A stretch of 64,000 bases of DNA, from positions 5,456,001-5,520,000 of the forward strand of contig OZ245848.1 of NCBI GenBank assembly GCA_965228955.1, read 5' to 3'. This document shows positions 61,948-64,000 of this stretch, one piece after another. The DNA comes from JANSWY01 sp965228955. GTDB lineage: Bacteria; Bacteroidota; Bacteroidia; Cytophagales; Cyclobacteriaceae. The notes under the pieces are model-generated. The model had not been told where the DNA came from and did not search any database. It worked only from the letters and a program-made list of their open reading frames with translations. Both the position numbers and the translations under genes were made by a program. Numbering within the stretch: position 1 is the stretch's first letter; each line of letters opens with the position of its first letter.

Positions 61948-62457
61948 CTGAGTTTCGTGCTGTCATCTTGTTATGATGACGAACCAACTGATGGCCAGAT
62001 CCCATCCGGAACTTTTGAAGCATACGTCCCTGTTTACGGGTCAATTGCGGAATCCCAAAATATCACCATCTCAGATTCCAAGCCAATCAGAAACCCAGGA
62101 AAAATTTTCACTTACAATGACTTATTGGTTGTAAATATTCTGGGAGCAGGGTTTCATGTAATCGATAATTCCAATCCAGCTTCACCTCAGAACCTATTTT
62201 TTATCAATGTACCTGGAAATCATGATGTAGCAATTAAGGATGGAGTCATCTATGCTAACAATTATTCAGATATCGTAGTATTCACCATCAACCAAGATCG
62301 GGAACTTAACATCTTAAAAAGACTAGATAACGCCATGCACAATGGCCTGATCCCACCAGAAAGCGGAGTTTATTTCGAATGCGTGGATCCTGAAAAAGGA
62401 GTGGTGATTGGATGGGAGAAAAGAGAAGTTGAAGATCCAAAATGCTTTAAGCCATGA
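61921..62457 (+). CDS. Lipoprotein, LVIVD-repeat-like
   Basis: A 178-residue lipoprotein with signal peptide and lipobox LSSC (MHRFLLFIFLSFVLSSC). The mature part holds short beta-propeller-like units (LLVVNILGAGFHVIDNSNPASPQ, NVPGNHDVAIKDGVIYANN), with the pattern of LVIVD repeats found in Bacteroidota surface lipoproteins. The C-terminus (VVIGWEKREVEDPKCFKP) appears natural rather than truncated. The start codon lies in a hairpin (61885-61927) and the stop overlaps the ATG of the next, related lipoprotein (ATGA). Confidence 0.75.
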   Translation: MHRFLLFIFLSFVLSSCYDDEPTDGQIPSGTFEAYVPVYGSIAESQNITISDSKPIRNPGKIFTYNDLLVVNILGAGFHVIDNSNPASPQNLFFINVPGNHDVAIKDGVIYANNYSDIVVFTINQDRELNILKRLDNAMHNGLIPPESGVYFECVDPEKGVVIGWEKREVEDPKCFKP

Positions 62458-63200
62458 AGAAATTTCTAAAAACTATTGTGCTAGCTGCAGTAATTTGTTC
62501 ATGTGAATCAGACGCCCTGGAAACTGTCAGTGAAGGAGAAAGTGTTGGAGGATCGCTTGCAAGTTTCACCATCGTGGATGACTATCTATATGTAGTAAAT
62601 GATTTCAGTCTAATCCCTATTGATATTATTAATTTGGCTGATCCAGTTACTCATGACAATATCTACCTGGGTGTTGGGATTGAAACAATATTTGCAAGAG
62701 GAAATAATCTATTTATTGGGTCTACAAGCGCGGTTTACATCTTCGATATTGCTAACCCTTTAAGCCCACAACTACTATCAACTTACGAACATTCCACAGG
62801 TTGCGATCCGGTAATTGTTAATGAAAACTTTGCCTATGTCACACTCCGTGAAGGAGCCAGTTGCGGCAATCCAGTAGATTTGAATGTTCTGGAGGTAATT
62901 GATGTAACTGATTTATCTAGTCCTACTCAGGTAAATAGTATTGAAATGAATAATCCAAGAGGTTTGGGCATTGGCTGTAATCAAAGACTGTATGTCTGTG
63001 ATGGTCCAAACGGACTGTATCAGTTCAATATAACCGATCCTGCTAAACCAGAACTAGAAAGAGTCTATCAGGAATATCCAGCAAACGATATCATCATAAG
63101 AGATGGATTATTAATAATGACAGGTGATCAGGGTATTTATCAATATTCCTGTGAAACCGATTACCTGGAGTTAATTAGTATTCTTCCAATCAACACTTAA
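62454..63200 (+). CDS. Lipoprotein, LVIVD-repeat-like, paired with the previous one
   Basis: A 248-residue lipoprotein: signal peptide with lipobox VICSC, then LVIVD-like beta units such as FTIVDDYLYVVNDFSLIPIDIIN, VYIFDIANPLSPQLLSTY, LEVIDVTDLSSPTQVNSI and LYQFNITDPAKPELERVY, about 40-50 residues each, consistent with a small beta-propeller. It overlaps the previous gene by 4 bases, suggesting coupled translation and joint function at the outer membrane. Cysteines CDPV, ASCG and CNQ could form disulfides. Function unknown. Confidence 0.8.
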   Translation: MKKFLKTIVLAAVICSCESDALETVSEGESVGGSLASFTIVDDYLYVVNDFSLIPIDIINLADPVTHDNIYLGVGIETIFARGNNLFIGSTSAVYIFDIANPLSPQLLSTYEHSTGCDPVIVNENFAYVTLREGASCGNPVDLNVLEVIDVTDLSSPTQVNSIEMNNPRGLGIGCNQRLYVCDGPNGLYQFNITDPAKPELERVYQEYPANDIIIRDGLLIMTGDQGIYQYSCETDYLELISILPINT

Positions 63201-63209
63201 GATTCATAA

Positions 63210-63244
63210 GGAAATTGACGATATTCGTCGCAATACCAATTTCC
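63210..63244 (+). promoter_or_regulatory. Nested hairpins upstream of the last lipoprotein gene
   Basis: GGAAATTG (63210-63217) pairs with CAATTTCC (63237-63244) and encloses ACGA-TAT-TCGT (63218-63228). The structure ends 5 bases before the ATG at 63250 and has no T tract; it may be a leader structure. Confidence 0.4.
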
Positions 63245-63249
63245 CAATC

Positions 63250-64000
63250 ATGAAACAGATCATATACTCTCTTTTATTTGTATGTATTGTCACTTTTGGA
63301 TGCCAAAATCCAAAAACATCTTCAGAGACACAGGCCCCAGAATCTACTGAGGTAAACCCAGCAGCAACCGGATTTAATGAAGCCAATTCAGATGAAAAGG
63401 CCATTGAAATAGCCAACAAAGTAATGGAAGCCATGGGTGGAAGAAAAGCATGGGATGAAACCAGATACGTTTGCTGGAATTTCTTTGGTTCCAGGAAGCA
63501 TGTTTGGGATAAGCATACTGGAATGGCAAGAGTTGAAAGCCTTAAGAGTGATTTGAAAATCATAGTAGATATCAATGCTGATAGTCTCAAGGGAAGAGTT
63601 TTCAAAGACGGCCAGGAAATGACTCAAATTGATTCTTTGAAGGAGTATTTACAATATGGAAAGTCTGCCTGGATTAATGATGCCTATTGGATTGTGATGC
63701 CATTTAAACTAAAAGACTCTGGTGTTACGTTAAAGTACCACAAGCAAGATACCACAGCAACTGGAATTCCTTGTGATGTTCTGAGGCTCACATTCGAAAA
63801 TGTAGGAGACACTCCTGATAATGCTTATGATGTTTGGGTAGATCAGGGAAGTAACCTGATTAAGCAATGGGCGTATTATAAGGACAATACTCAGGAAACA
63901 GAGGATTTTATCACCCCTTGGGACGATTATCAGAAGTATGGTGGCATTCTTCTTGCTAGTAACAGAGGAAGGGGCAGTATTACAGAGATTGAAGTATTGG
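63250..64000 (+). CDS. Lipoprotein of unknown function, C-terminus outside the window
   Basis: The gene runs off the right edge; 250 residues are seen. It begins MKQIIYSLLFVCIVTFGCQN with lipobox TFGC, then a low-complexity linker (KTSSETQAPESTEVNP) and a helix. The rest has WNFFGSRKHVWDKHTGMARVE, VDINADSLKGRVF, a helix, then WINDAYWIVMPFKLKDSGV, TGIPCDVLRLTF and DVWVDQGSNLIKQW. This pattern (strands ending in a W..P.KL...GV.L segment) is like the LolA/DUF6503-type folds, also seen in the gene at 57831. Possibly involved in lipid or lipoprotein handling, by fold analogy only. Confidence 0.75.
   Translation, partial: MKQIIYSLLFVCIVTFGCQNPKTSSETQAPESTEVNPAATGFNEANSDEKAIEIANKVMEAMGGRKAWDETRYVCWNFFGSRKHVWDKHTGMARVESLKSDLKIIVDINADSLKGRVFKDGQEMTQIDSLKEYLQYGKSAWINDAYWIVMPFKLKDSGVTLKYHKQDTTATGIPCDVLRLTFENVGDTPDNAYDVWVDQGSNLIKQWAYYKDNTQETEDFITPWDDYQKYGGILLASNRGRGSITEIEVL

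Noticed and set aside
1..64000. CRISPR array, phage or insertion element
   Set aside because: No regularly spaced identical non-coding repeats, transposase, integrase or terminal inverted repeats were found; the repeat arrays present are within coding genes.

Overview
This 64 kb window is ordinary chromosomal DNA from a member of the Bacteroidota, most likely a gliding or marine-type member of the Cytophagales. Evidence: a type IX secretion (T9SS) C-terminal sorting domain on a secreted metalloprotease, a Wzi/RemB-like outer-membrane protein, several OmpA-family and Bacteroidota-restricted lipoproteins, AT-rich DNA, almost no Shine-Dalgarno sequences, and several good matches to the Bacteroidota promoter (TTTG or TTG, about 19-24 bases, then TAnnTTTG). 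No tRNA, rRNA, insertion sequence, prophage, CRISPR array or attachment site was found. The taxonomic call is an inference from gene content.

Layout. Bases 1-463 hold the start of a LamG-domain secreted protein (minus). 734-3922 is a secreted TPR-CHAT protease-like protein with a terminator behind it, and a possible small membrane protein on the other strand. 4212-7967 carries polA and a threonine dehydratase/serine racemase. 7970-9156 (minus) has a secreted hypothetical and a GreA/GreB-like factor. 9299-13011 (plus) has a very basic secreted protein made of 16-residue repeats, a YtxJ-like bacilliredoxin, an outer-membrane-like protein and lipA. 13156-16614 is a large T9SS-exported metalloprotease ending in a strong terminator.

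16670-27292 is a closely packed run of nine minus-strand genes, possibly one transcript: a Wzi/RemB-like barrel, an ABC exporter, a coiled-coil membrane protein, a phosphoheptose isomerase, a YifB/ComM ATPase, a ceramidase-like protein, a D-serine dehydratase-like enzyme, a GH3/NagZ-type hexosaminidase and a bestrophin. 27440-32798 (plus) holds housekeeping genes: rpmE2, the bipartite GlmU-like enzyme, holB, hemC, a cyclophilin lipoprotein and an RmlD-like reductase. 32795-37405 (minus) holds an AsmA protein, a lipoprotein and an aldehyde dehydrogenase.

37531-38289 (plus) is a transglutaminase-like secreted protein that converges on a minus-strand envelope block (38282-51070): two OmpA-family proteins, an M23 peptidase, a DsbD, an M20 dipeptidase and a giant 1676-residue secreted protein with Asp/Asn/Trp repeats. 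The block continues with prmA, a small repeat protein, tpiA and uvrA. 56347-58490 (plus) holds an ECF sigma factor with a small overlapping partner, nth and a secreted protein. The right end has a DUF6702-like protein (minus) divergent from a HupE/UreJ-like membrane protein, an M1 aminopeptidase and two LVIVD-like lipoproteins. A lipoprotein cut by the window edge closes it.

The most distinctive items are the 16-residue [SN]PR[YF]S repeat protein, the giant Asp/Trp-repeat protein, the RG-rich insertion inside the CHAT domain, the ceramidase/D-amino-acid/GH3 operon, and the expression signals where terminators, promoters and start codons overlap. No complete, clearly undescribed multi-gene system could be demonstrated from the sequence alone.
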